Source: Roseomonas sp. AR75
Lineage (GTDB): Bacteria; Pseudomonadota; Alphaproteobacteria; Acetobacterales; Acetobacteraceae
Direction of reading: 5' to 3'
DNA length: 64,000 bases
Assembly (NCBI RefSeq): GCF_005222815.1
Contig: NZ_STGB01000005.1
Span: forward strand, 434,001-498,000
Below the pieces are notes generated by a model, which was not told the DNA's origin, made no database searches, and saw nothing but the letters and a program-made list of their open reading frames with translations. A program made the position numbers and the translations under genes. Of the stretch, positions 40,491-47,680 are shown piece after piece. Each line of letters opens with the position of its first letter. Positions within the stretch are counted from its first letter, which is position 1.

Positions 40491-40714
40491 CGCGCCTCAG
40501 ACATGGTGCGCGGGTGGTGAGCGCCCGAGCCGCGCGGGGCGCGCCTTGCGCGCCCTGTTTGAGTGCCCTCAGACGGCGGGCGCGGCCTCCGGCCGCTTGC
40601 CTTCGCGCCTCAGACATGGTGCGCGGGTGGTGAGCGCCCGAGCCGCGCGGGGCGCGCCTTGCGCGCCCTGTTTGAGTGCCCTCAGACGGCGGGCGCGGCC
40701 TCCGGCCGCTTGCG
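40491..40714. repeat. 113-bp direct tandem repeat, two copies
   Basis: Copies start at 40491 and 40604 with CGCGCCTCAGACATGGTGCG and run to GGCCTCCGGCCGCTTG. By eye about 110 bases are identical. Each unit has internal dyads (GGGGCGCGCCTTGCGCGCCC; GCGGCCTCCGGCCGC). No gap or target-site structure typical of an insertion sequence is visible. Confidence 0.88.
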
Positions 40715-40756
40715 CGCTGCGCGCGCCGAAGCGACGCCTGGCGGCGCCGGTGAGCT

Positions 40757-40795
40757 TCCCTCTCCCGCTCTTGCGGGGGAGGGTCAGGGTGGGGG
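40757..40795. repeat. dispersed C/G-rich hairpin repeat
   Basis: CTTCCCTCTCCCGCTCTTGC is followed by GGGGGAGGGTCAGGGTGGGG, giving the stem plus four G tracts. It lies upstream of the SDR gene. Confidence 0.75.
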
Positions 40796-40830
40796 AAACC
40801 TCTTCCTTCACCTGCTAGGACGTCCCGCGA

Positions 40831-41616
40831 ATGCAGATCCGTCTCGATGGCCGTACGGCCCTGATCACCGGTGCCTCGAAGGGCCTCGGCCGCGCGATGG
40901 CCGAGAGCTTCGTGGAGGCCGGCGCGGCCGTGGCCATCGTGGCGCGCCGCCAGTCGGAACTCGACAAGGCCAAGGCCGGAATCGCGGCACGCTTCCAGGG
41001 CGCCCGCATCGCCGCGATCTCGGCCGACGTCTCCACCGCCGAGGGCTGCGCGAAGGCGGTGGCGGACGCCACCGCGGCGCTCGGCCCGGTGGACATCCTG
41101 GTGAACAATGCCGGCACCAGCCAGCGCGGCCCCTTCATGGAGGTGGACGACGCGCTGTGGCAGGCCGATCTCGACCTCAAGCTGTTCGCCGCGATCCGCC
41201 TGACGCGCGCGGTGTGGCCCGGCATGGCCGAGCGCAGATGGGGGCGCGTGATCAACGTGCTGGCCACCGCGGCGAAGGCGCCGGGCGCCGAGGCCGCGCC
41301 GACCGCGGTTTCCCGCGCCGCCGGCATGTCGCTGACCAAGATCCTGTCGCTGGAAGGCGCGAAGCACGGCATCCTGGTCAACGCCCTGCTCACCGGCCTG
41401 TTCGTCAGCGAGCAGCATGAGCGCCGCCATGCGGCCAGCGGCAGCAAGGAGAGCTTCGCGGACTGGATCGCGAAGCAGGGCGCGTCCCTGCCGCTCGGCC
41501 GCTATGGCGACCCGGCGGAATTCGCCAACATGGCGACCTTCCTCGCCTCCGACGCGGCCAGCTACATCACCGGCACGGCCATCAACATGGATGGCGGGCG
41601 CAGCCCGGTGGTGTGA
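40831..41616 (+). CDS. SDR-family protein with degenerate catalytic motif
   Basis: Rossmann-fold protein of 261 residues. Cofactor motifs are intact: TGASKGLG (14-21), NNAG and the C-terminal GTAINMDGG. The catalytic region is not: where classical SDRs have Y-x3-K, this reads T-A-V-S-R (within APTAVSRAAGMSLTK), and the preceding serine context is NVLATAAK. A subfamily with this pattern is common beside acyl-CoA genes, but its activity is unclear; it may work with a different proton donor or only bind a cofactor. The ATG at 40831 lacks a strong site. It is convergent with a membrane-protein gene. Confidence 0.85.
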   Translation: MQIRLDGRTALITGASKGLGRAMAESFVEAGAAVAIVARRQSELDKAKAGIAARFQGARIAAISADVSTAEGCAKAVADATAALGPVDILVNNAGTSQRGPFMEVDDALWQADLDLKLFAAIRLTRAVWPGMAERRWGRVINVLATAAKAPGAEAAPTAVSRAAGMSLTKILSLEGAKHGILVNALLTGLFVSEQHERRHAASGSKESFADWIAKQGASLPLGRYGDPAEFANMATFLASDAASYITGTAINMDGGRSPVV

Positions 41617-41640
41617 CCCGATGGCGGCGCGGCCCCTGCG

Positions 41641-42354
41641 CTACAGCGCGGAGGCCGCGCCGGCGCCGCCGGCGATGGCGCGGCGCAGCCAGTAGCGCGC
41701 CGCCAGCACGTGATAGCCGGCCCAGGCGACGATGCCGCCGAACTTCGTGCCGTCCTCGGCCATGACCACGCGCATCCTGCTGCCGCCGACGAAGATATCC
41801 ACCACCATGCTGCAGGCGAAGAGGCCGAGCGCGACGAGCAGCAGCGGCCAATCCATGCGGCGGTGGAAGCTGTGGAACACCAGCAGGTACAGCACGGAGA
41901 GCAGGGCGTAGCTGGCGTGGGTGAGTTTCTCGGGGATGCCGATGCGCGGCAGCACCGCCTCATGCAGCATGAACATGTCATCCGTCGCCAGCAGCGCCGT
42001 CAGCAGTCCGCCGCAGAGCAGCACCAGGCGCGGCCGGCCTTGCGGCAGCACCAGCGCGGCCAGCAGGCAGGCGACCGCGCCGATCCACCAGGCGATGATC
42101 CCGAGATTCGAGAAAAGACCGGCCGATAGCGGCAGGCCGCCGCGTGCGACCGGGTCCTGGAACAGCAGCGCCGCGTCGAGGTCGAGGATCGGCACCACCA
42201 AGGTGGCCGCCAGCGGCAGCCCGGCGAAGACCACCACCGTCCAGGGATTGCGCCAGGGCAGCACGCGGCCGAGCCGCGCGAGCAGCGCAGCCGATGCAAG
42301 GCGAGGCCCCGAGCCTCGGGCGGTGCCGCCCTGGCCGCCGGCCGGCTGGGACAT
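41641..42354 (-). CDS. integral membrane protein of unknown function
   Basis: Not recognised as a named family. The 237-residue protein has about seven helices starting near residue 30 and a conserved-looking ATDDMFMLHEAVLP between helices, with RMDWPLLLVALGLFA later. The start at 42354 (MSQPAGGQ) is preferred over an ATG 75 bases upstream because the extension is not membrane-like. No signal peptide or enzyme motif other than the DDMFMLHE acid cluster. It lies 113 bp after the Popeye-domain gene in the same direction. Confidence 0.7.
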   Translation of the reverse strand: MSQPAGGQGGTARGSGPRLASAALLARLGRVLPWRNPWTVVVFAGLPLAATLVVPILDLDAALLFQDPVARGGLPLSAGLFSNLGIIAWWIGAVACLLAALVLPQGRPRLVLLCGGLLTALLATDDMFMLHEAVLPRIGIPEKLTHASYALLSVLYLLVFHSFHRRMDWPLLLVALGLFACSMVVDIFVGGSRMRVVMAEDGTKFGGIVAWAGYHVLAARYWLRRAIAGGAGAASAL

Positions 42355-42467
42355 GATGTGTCGGTTCTGTGACAGTTTCGTCGATGTGTAATCCCGCTTT
42401 CGTGGCGATGCCAGCGCCCAGCCTGTCAAGCTCGTGTCATCCGCGTGTCATTCAACAGGATTCCCGC

Positions 42468-43124
42468 TCAACGGGAGAAGGCGGCGTGCAATTTGCGTGC
42501 GACGTCCTGCTTCACATGGCCGAGCACGGCGGCGCGCAGCTCCGGCCGCGGCTCGAGGAAGGCGCGCAGCCTGCCGGTCGGCCAGCAGATGTAGCGGCCC
42601 GGCTCGGTGAAGCGCGCATCCACCGGCGATGGCTCGCCGGTCAGCACCATCGTCACGCCGATCAGGTCGCCCGGCTCCAGCACGCCGATCGGCTCGCCGT
42701 TCCGCGCCATGGCGACGCGGCCGCGGATGGCGATGCAGACATCCTGCGCCGGCAGACCCGCCGTCAGCAGTTGCGTGCCCGCCGGCGCGTCGGACCACTG
42801 CCCTTCCATGGTCAGTGCGAGGAATTCGCGCGGGCGGATGCCAGCGAAGCCGAGGTCGTAGAGCGCCTGCTCGTCGGCGCCGAGCACGATCGGGCGGCGC
42901 TCGTTGTAGATGCGCCAGATCTGCACGAGATTGATCGCGGTGAAGACTGCGGCCCACATCACCGGCGGCCACAGCACCGTTTCCTGCAGCAGGAAGAAGG
43001 GCATGTTGGTGACCGCCGCCGCCACCGCGAACCAGCGCAGCCACAACATGTCCCGCACGGAATAGGCGATCAGCAGCAGGATGTTGGAGCCGTGCACGAG
43101 CAGGTCGAGCGGGGCGAAGGACAT
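42468..43124 (-). CDS. Popeye-domain (POPDC/BVES-like) cyclic-nucleotide-binding membrane protein
   Basis: 218 residues: about three membrane helices (roughly 10-75), then a cyclic-nucleotide-binding-type beta roll. The match to animal Popeye proteins is seen at W-x2-VF-x3-N near helix 3, RRPIVLG after it, and at the end CWPTGRLRAFLE and QDVARKL, which parallel CWSRERLTYFLE and KDITNKL of POPDC1. The cAMP-binding DSPEF/FQVT signature of animal proteins is not conserved here (region GVTMVLTGEP). Animal Popeye proteins bind cAMP and regulate membrane partners. The bacterial role is unknown. Confidence 0.75.
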   Translation of the reverse strand: MSFAPLDLLVHGSNILLLIAYSVRDMLWLRWFAVAAAVTNMPFFLLQETVLWPPVMWAAVFTAINLVQIWRIYNERRPIVLGADEQALYDLGFAGIRPREFLALTMEGQWSDAPAGTQLLTAGLPAQDVCIAIRGRVAMARNGEPIGVLEPGDLIGVTMVLTGEPSPVDARFTEPGRYICWPTGRLRAFLEPRPELRAAVLGHVKQDVARKLHAAFSR

Positions 43125-43272
43125 GCGCGGGGCTCCTGCCGATCGGTTGCTCCCACCGTCATAGGCGCCAGCGCCGCCGCAATGGCGCAGCGCCGGTTCA
43201 AAGCTGCGTCAGCGCGTGGCTTCGGCGCCGCGCCGCTTCGTGCTAGGTGGCGGCGCAAGAGCGGAGGGATGC

Positions 43273-44085
43273 ATGGCGAAGGAACTGACGGTCGGGATCG
43301 CGGGGCTCGGTGCGATCGGGCTGCATCTGGCGCGCGCGCTGGATGCGGGCGTGCCGGGGCTGCGGCTGCATTCCGTGAGCGCGCGCGACCGCGCCAAGGC
43401 CGCGGCGAACTGCGCGGGCTTCCGCGCGCCGCCGGCGGTGGTGGACAACGCCGCGCTGGCCGAATGCGACGTGGTGGTGGAGGCAGCGCCGGCTGCGGTG
43501 TTCGAGGAGATCGCGACGGCCGCCATCGCGCGCGGGCGCATCTTCGTGCCCAGCAGTTGCGGCGCGCTGCTGCCGCGCATGCACCTGGTGGAGCAGGCGA
43601 AGGCGACGGGCGCGCGCATCATCGTGCCGACCGGCGCGCTACTCGGGCTGGATGCGGTGCGCGCGGCGGCGGAGGGCGAGGTGGACTCCGTCACCATCGA
43701 GACGCGCAAGCCGCCGCGCGGCCTGGTCGGCGCGCCCTATCTCGAGCAGCACGGCATCGACGTACTGGCGGTGAAGGACGAGAAGCAGCTCGTCTTCAAG
43801 GGTAATGCCTATGACGCGGCGCAGGGCTTCCCGGCGAATGTGAATGTCGCGGCGGCGCTGGCGCTGGCCGGCATCGGGCCACAGCGCACGACGATCGAGA
43901 TCTGGGCGGACCCGCATGTCACGCGCAACACGCACACGATCCGCGTGGAAGCCGCGGCGGCGCGGCTGACCATGACGATCGAGAACGTGCCGAGCGAGGA
44001 GAACCCGCGCACCGGCAAGATCACGCCGCTCTCCATCCTGGCCTGCCTGCGCGGCCTGACCAGCACGCTGAAGGTGGGGAGCTAG
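43273..44085 (+). CDS. nadX: L-aspartate dehydrogenase family
   Basis: NAD(P)-dependent dehydrogenase of 270 residues, either making iminoaspartate from aspartate for NAD synthesis or running in reverse to make aspartate. N-terminal Rossmann motif GIAGLGAIGLH (about 7-17), the SSCGAL and PTGALLGLDAV blocks, FKGNAYDAAQGFPANVNVAA, and the C-terminal NTHTIRVEA match the family. The ATG at 43273 follows GGAGGGATGC. nadA and nadC are not adjacent, so the NAD role is uncertain and the symbol is by family only. Confidence 0.87.
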   Translation: MAKELTVGIAGLGAIGLHLARALDAGVPGLRLHSVSARDRAKAAANCAGFRAPPAVVDNAALAECDVVVEAAPAAVFEEIATAAIARGRIFVPSSCGALLPRMHLVEQAKATGARIIVPTGALLGLDAVRAAAEGEVDSVTIETRKPPRGLVGAPYLEQHGIDVLAVKDEKQLVFKGNAYDAAQGFPANVNVAAALALAGIGPQRTTIEIWADPHVTRNTHTIRVEAAAARLTMTIENVPSEENPRTGKITPLSILACLRGLTSTLKVGS

Positions 44086-44112
44086 GAGCGGATCGTTTCA
44101 CGGGGGTCGGGC

Positions 44113-44152
44113 GTGCCCCCACCCCGACCCTCCCCCGCATGGCGGGGGAGGG
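44113..44152. repeat. dispersed C/G-rich hairpin repeat
   Basis: TGCCCCCACCCCGACCC is followed by the hairpin CCCTCCCCCGCATGGCGGGG and its GGAGGG end. It lies between the aspartate dehydrogenase and MarC genes, both on the plus strand. Confidence 0.8.
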
Positions 44153-44191
44153 AGTAGACGGGCGGGGCGGGAGAGACGGGCGAACGAAAGA

Positions 44192-44812
44192 ATGCTCGAA
44201 ACCTTCGGGTTCACGCTGGTGGCGCTGCTGGTGATCGTGGATCCCTTCGGGACCGCGGTGATCTTCGCAAGCATGACCGCCAACACCACCGTTGCCGAGC
44301 GGCGCCGCCAGGCGATCCGCGCCACGCTGATCGCGGCGGCGGTGCTGTTCCTCTTCGCGCTGGTCGGCGGCTGGCTGCTGCACGCGCTGGGGATCGGGCT
44401 GCCGGCGATGAAGGTGGCGGGTGGGCTGCTGCTGTTCCTGCTGGCGGCCGACATGGTGATGGGCCAGACCTTCCTGCGCGCCTCGCCCGAGGAGCAGAAG
44501 GAAGGCGCGGAGAAGCACGACGTCTCGGTGTTCCCCTTGGCGATCCCGCTGCTGGCGGGTCCGGGCGGGATGACCAGCATGGTGCTGATGCGCGAACAGG
44601 CGCGCGGCGATCCGATGCAGTTGGCGGCGGTGGTGGCCGCGCTGGTGGTGGTGCTGGTGCTGACGCTGGTCTGCCTGCTGGCGGCGGGCCAGGTGGCGCG
44701 CATCCTGGGGCGCACGGGCGGGCATGTGATCGGGCGCGTGCTCGGCGTGCTGCTGGCGGCACTCGCCGCACAGATCGCGCTGGACGGCGTGCGGGAGAGC
44801 TTCGCGGCCTGA
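44192..44812 (+). CDS. MarC-family integral membrane protein
   Basis: Six-helix inner-membrane protein of 206 residues. The MarC pattern is clear: an early VIVDPFGTAVIFASMT, central AFPLAIPLLAGPGG-like sequence (here VFPLAIPLLAGPGGMTSMVL) and a C-terminal RVLGVLLAALAAQIALDGV. MarC proteins, once thought to act in drug resistance, have no settled function; some relate to amino-acid efflux. The ATG is 40 bp after the repeat. It stands alone. Confidence 0.92.
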   Translation: MLETFGFTLVALLVIVDPFGTAVIFASMTANTTVAERRRQAIRATLIAAAVLFLFALVGGWLLHALGIGLPAMKVAGGLLLFLLAADMVMGQTFLRASPEEQKEGAEKHDVSVFPLAIPLLAGPGGMTSMVLMREQARGDPMQLAAVVAALVVVLVLTLVCLLAAGQVARILGRTGGHVIGRVLGVLLAALAAQIALDGVRESFAA

Positions 44813-44893
44813 TCACGTTTGCGTCCGCGCGCGGCTGACGGCGCGTCTCCCTCGCCTACCTGCCGTTACGGGGCCGCGGACAGGGAGGCGCCG

Positions 44894-45394
44894 ATGGGCA
44901 GCAGGGCGGAGCGCAGCGATCCCGGCTTGTGGGAGACGGTGAAGCGGTCGGTGACGCGCGGCAGCAAGGGCGGCCGCGCCGGGCAGTGGTCGGCGCGCAA
45001 GGCGCAGCTTGCCGTGCAGGAATACAAGCGTCGCGGCGGCGGCTACGAAGGCGGCAAGCGCAAGGACAACAGCCTCCGCCAGTGGACGAAGGAGGAGTGG
45101 GGCACGCGCTCCGGCAAGCGCTCCCGCGACACCGGCGAGCGCTATCTGCCGCGCGCGGCGCGCAGGTCGCTGTCGAAGGCGGAGTACCGCCGCACCTCCG
45201 ACAGGAAGCGCCAGGACACGCGCAAGGGGAAGCAGTTCTCCGCGCAGCCGGAAGATGTCGCGCGGAAGACCGCGCGTCATCGCGCCGGTGGCGGCGCGAC
45301 GAAGGCCGAGCTGATGGCCGAGGCGCGCAGGCGCGACATCCCCGGCCGCTCCCGTATGGACAAGGAGGTGCTGCGCCGTGCCCTTCGACGCTGA
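44894..45394 (+). CDS. DUF5872-type basic protein
   Basis: Strongly basic cytoplasmic protein of 166 residues. The N-terminal 75 residues match the DUF5872 pattern (DPGLWETVKRSVTRGSKGG, QWSARKAQLAVQEYKRRGGG, NSLRQWTKEEWGTRSGKRS). The remainder is Arg/Lys-rich with a C-terminal segment ATKAELMAEARRRDIPGRS resembling a SAP/Rho-N helix-turn-helix, suggesting nucleic-acid binding. ATG at 44894 after GGGAGGCG. It overlaps the next gene by 17 bp, so the two are coupled. Function unknown. Confidence 0.82.
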   Translation: MGSRAERSDPGLWETVKRSVTRGSKGGRAGQWSARKAQLAVQEYKRRGGGYEGGKRKDNSLRQWTKEEWGTRSGKRSRDTGERYLPRAARRSLSKAEYRRTSDRKRQDTRKGKQFSAQPEDVARKTARHRAGGGATKAELMAEARRRDIPGRSRMDKEVLRRALRR

Positions 45395-45722
45395 CGAGCA
45401 GGCGGAGATCCGCGACGCCTTCCGCGATGCCGTGAACATGGCGCCGGCCGAGCTGGAGCGCTGGCTGGAGACGGCGGAAAGCAAGGAAGTCGGCTGGACG
45501 CATGAGGGCGAGACGGAATCGGTCGGCCATCATTCCGGCCGGCGCATCGTGGAGATCAGGCGCAAGCGGCAGGACGCGCTGACCGACGACGACTACGCGC
45601 ATATGCGCAAGGTGGTGGGCTATGTGCACCGGCACCTGGCGCAGGGAGGGCCGGCGCAGGAGGTGGAAACGTCCCGTTGGCGCTACAGCCTGATGAACTG
45701 GGGGCATGATCCGGCGAAGTGA
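45378..45722 (+). CDS. DUF3140 protein
   Basis: Acidic/neutral protein of 114 residues. It follows the DUF3140 pattern almost end to end: VNMAPAELERWLETAESKEV, HHSGRRIVEI, LTDDDYAHMRKVVGYVHRHL and the final RWRYSLMNWGHDP. Its GTG start lies inside the preceding DUF5872 gene. DUF3140 has no known biochemical role and is often found beside DNA-handling or stress genes. Pairing with a basic partner hints at a complex. Confidence 0.88.
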   Translation: MPFDADEQAEIRDAFRDAVNMAPAELERWLETAESKEVGWTHEGETESVGHHSGRRIVEIRRKRQDALTDDDYAHMRKVVGYVHRHLAQGGPAQEVETSRWRYSLMNWGHDPAK

Positions 45723-45744
45723 CGGCGCCCGCTGGCGGGGTTGC

Positions 45745-45787
45745 GCGGCCCCCACCCCGACCCTCCCCCGCACAGCGGGGGAGGGAG
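45745..45787. repeat. dispersed C/G-rich hairpin repeat
   Basis: GCGGCCCCCACCCCGACCC with the hairpin CCCTCCCCCGCACAGCGGGG and its GGAGGG end, between convergent DUF3140 and IalB-family genes. Nearly identical to the copies at 44113 and 33271. Confidence 0.8.
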
Positions 45788-45795
45788 CAGTCGAG

Positions 45796-46434
45796 CTAAC
45801 GGCGCGGCGCCGGCGCGGGCGGTGGCGGCGTGGGCACCGCGGCGGGATCGGCCGGGCGGCGCTCGGCGGCGAAGAACTGGTCCACGCTGTCGGAGAACTG
45901 CGCCATCGGCACCGGCATGGTCACCGTCTCGCGGTTCGCCGCGGCGGCGAAGGACAGGCGCAGCACGGTCGCGCGGCGCAGCGAGGCCAGCAGGTCGTCC
46001 GTCACCGGCACGCCGGCGAAGACGCCATCGGCATCCGAGGTCTGGAAGCCGATGCGATGCACCTCCCCATTGTCCACCTGCCAGCTCATCCCCGCCGGCA
46101 GCAGCACGCCATGCGGCACCTGGAACACCAGGCCGAGCGAGCGCGTCGCCGGCTGGCGCATCAGGACGATGCGCGCGATGCGGCGGTTCTGCGGCTGCAC
46201 GACGATATTGGCCGAGAGCTGGCAGGGCCGGATGCCGCCCTCGCCCGGATCGCCGCAGGCGATCTGCCAGGCCTCGCGCTGGCTCTGCGTGGCGCCGGGC
46301 GGCGTGGGCGCAGCCGGTGCGGGTGCCGGCGCGGGCGGCGGCACGGGCGCCTGCCCGCGCTGCTGCGCGGCGGCCGGCAGCGCGATCAGCAGGGCGAGCG
46401 CGGGCAGCGCGGCGCGCATCCAGGGGCTGCGCAT
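45796..46434 (-). CDS. invasion-associated locus B (IalB) family secreted protein
   Basis: Exported protein of 212 residues. Sec leader MRSPWMRAALPALALLIALP ends at AAA-QQ near 25, followed by a Pro/Ala linker. The core has the IalB pattern: WQIACG, CQLSANIV, RSLGLVFQVPHGVLLPAGM and the end block FAAAANRETVTMPVPM. IalB proteins were first linked to erythrocyte entry by Bartonella but are widespread periplasmic proteins of unknown role in free-living alphaproteobacteria. It begins five bases after the peptidase stop. Confidence 0.87.
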   Translation of the reverse strand: MRSPWMRAALPALALLIALPAAAQQRGQAPVPPPAPAPAPAAPTPPGATQSQREAWQIACGDPGEGGIRPCQLSANIVVQPQNRRIARIVLMRQPATRSLGLVFQVPHGVLLPAGMSWQVDNGEVHRIGFQTSDADGVFAGVPVTDDLLASLRRATVLRLSFAAAANRETVTMPVPMAQFSDSVDQFFAAERRPADPAAVPTPPPPAPAPRR

Positions 46435-46439
46435 CGGCC

Positions 46440-47618
46440 TCAACCGTTCCGCGGCATGATCTGCTCGGCGAGGGCGGCGAACCAGCTCGCGCCGACCGGC
46501 AGGATCTCGTCGTTGAAGTCGTATTTCGGGTGGTGGACCATCGCGTCGCCCGCGCCCTTGCCGCCGCCGAGGAACAGGTAGGCGCCGGCCTTCTTCTCCA
46601 GCATGAAGGAGAAATCCTCGCCGCCCATGGTGGGCTGCGGCAGCGGGCGGGTGCGGGCCTCGCCGGTGACGCTGCGCGCGGCGCGGGCGGCGATCTCCGT
46701 GCTCTCCGGCTCGTTCACCGTGGCGGGGTAGGCGCGCGTGAAGCTGCATTCGGCGCCGCCGCCCATCGCGGTCGCGATGCCCGTGACGATCTCCTTGAAG
46801 CGGCGCTCCAGCAGGTCGCCGACCTCGGGCAGGAACCAGCGCGCGGTGCCCTGCAGGTGCACGCTTTCGGGGATCACGTTGAAGGTGTGGCCGCCGGTGA
46901 AGTGGGCGATGGTGATCACGCCGGCTTCCAGCGGGTTGACGTTGCGCGCCACCACGCTCTGCAGCGCGGCGACGATGTGGGACGCGATCAGGATCGGGTC
47001 CACGCCGTTGTGCGGCATGGCGCCATGCGCGCCGCGGCCGGTGATGGTGGCTTCGAGATTCGCGACCGCGGCCATCACCGGGCCGGGCGCGTGCAGGAAG
47101 GTGCCGGCGGGCGCGCCGGGCCAGTTGTGCATGCCGAAGACGCGGTCCATCGGGAAGCGTTCGAACAGGCCTTCCTTCACCATGGCCTCGCCGCCGGCCA
47201 GGTTCTCCTCGGCGGGCTGGAAGATCAGGTAGACGGTGCCGTCGAAGTTGCGCGTCTCCGCGAGGTATTTCGCGGCGCCGAGCAGCATCGTGGTGTGCCC
47301 GTCATGACCGCAGGCATGCATCTTCCCGGGGATGGTGGAGGCATGCGGGGCGCCGGTCTGCTCATGGATCGGCAGCGCATCCATGTCGGCGCGGAAGCCG
47401 ATGGCGCGCCCGGACTTGCCGTTGCCGCGGATCACGCCGACCACGCCGGTCTTCGCGATGCCGGTGTGCACCTCGTCCACGCCGAATTCCCGCAACTTCT
47501 GCGCGACGATGCCGCTGGTGCGGACTTCCTCGAAGCCGAGCTCGGGATGCCGGTGGAAGTCCTGCCGCCAGGCGGTCATCTCCGGGTGGAATTCGGCGAT
47601 GCGGTTGATCACGGGCAT
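46440..47618 (-). CDS. M20 family amidohydrolase/peptidase (HipO-like)
   Basis: Cytoplasmic metal-dependent amidohydrolase of 392 residues. Motifs: FHRHPELGFEE (21-31), FRADMDALP, HACGHDGHTTMLLG, FQPAEENLAGG, the dimerisation-domain GRGAHGAMPH and the late MGGEDFSFML. This is the hippurate/indole-acetyl-amino-acid hydrolase branch; the actual N-acyl substrate is not readable. Start at 47618 (MPVINRIAEF) lies 62 bp after the dehydratase stop. It is probably cotranscribed with the IalB-family gene. Confidence 0.93.
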   Translation of the reverse strand: MPVINRIAEFHPEMTAWRQDFHRHPELGFEEVRTSGIVAQKLREFGVDEVHTGIAKTGVVGVIRGNGKSGRAIGFRADMDALPIHEQTGAPHASTIPGKMHACGHDGHTTMLLGAAKYLAETRNFDGTVYLIFQPAEENLAGGEAMVKEGLFERFPMDRVFGMHNWPGAPAGTFLHAPGPVMAAVANLEATITGRGAHGAMPHNGVDPILIASHIVAALQSVVARNVNPLEAGVITIAHFTGGHTFNVIPESVHLQGTARWFLPEVGDLLERRFKEIVTGIATAMGGGAECSFTRAYPATVNEPESTEIAARAARSVTGEARTRPLPQPTMGGEDFSFMLEKKAGAYLFLGGGKGAGDAMVHHPKYDFNDEILPVGASWFAALAEQIMPRNG

Positions 47619-47680
47619 GGCGGCAAGTCTCCGGCGCGGTCTGCGATGTGTCATGCGGCGCGAGGCGCGCCGGCGCAAGC

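Larger units (their letters stand above)
40444..40830. other. intergenic region with tandem repeat and dispersed repeat
   Basis: 387 bp between tRNA-His and the SDR gene. It contains a two-copy 113-bp repeat (40491-40714), a GCGCGCTGCGCGCGC dyad region near 40712-40727 and a copy of the dispersed hairpin repeat at about 40757-40795. Open frames on both strands reflect the duplication. Confidence 0.8.

Noticed and set aside
40491..40714. Insertion sequence
   Set aside because: No transposase frame and no terminal inverted repeats of insertion-sequence type.
40370..40830. Integrated island or attachment site at tRNA-His
   Set aside because: No integrase, no second copy of the tRNA 3' end and no change in gene content; only the 113-bp duplication is seen.
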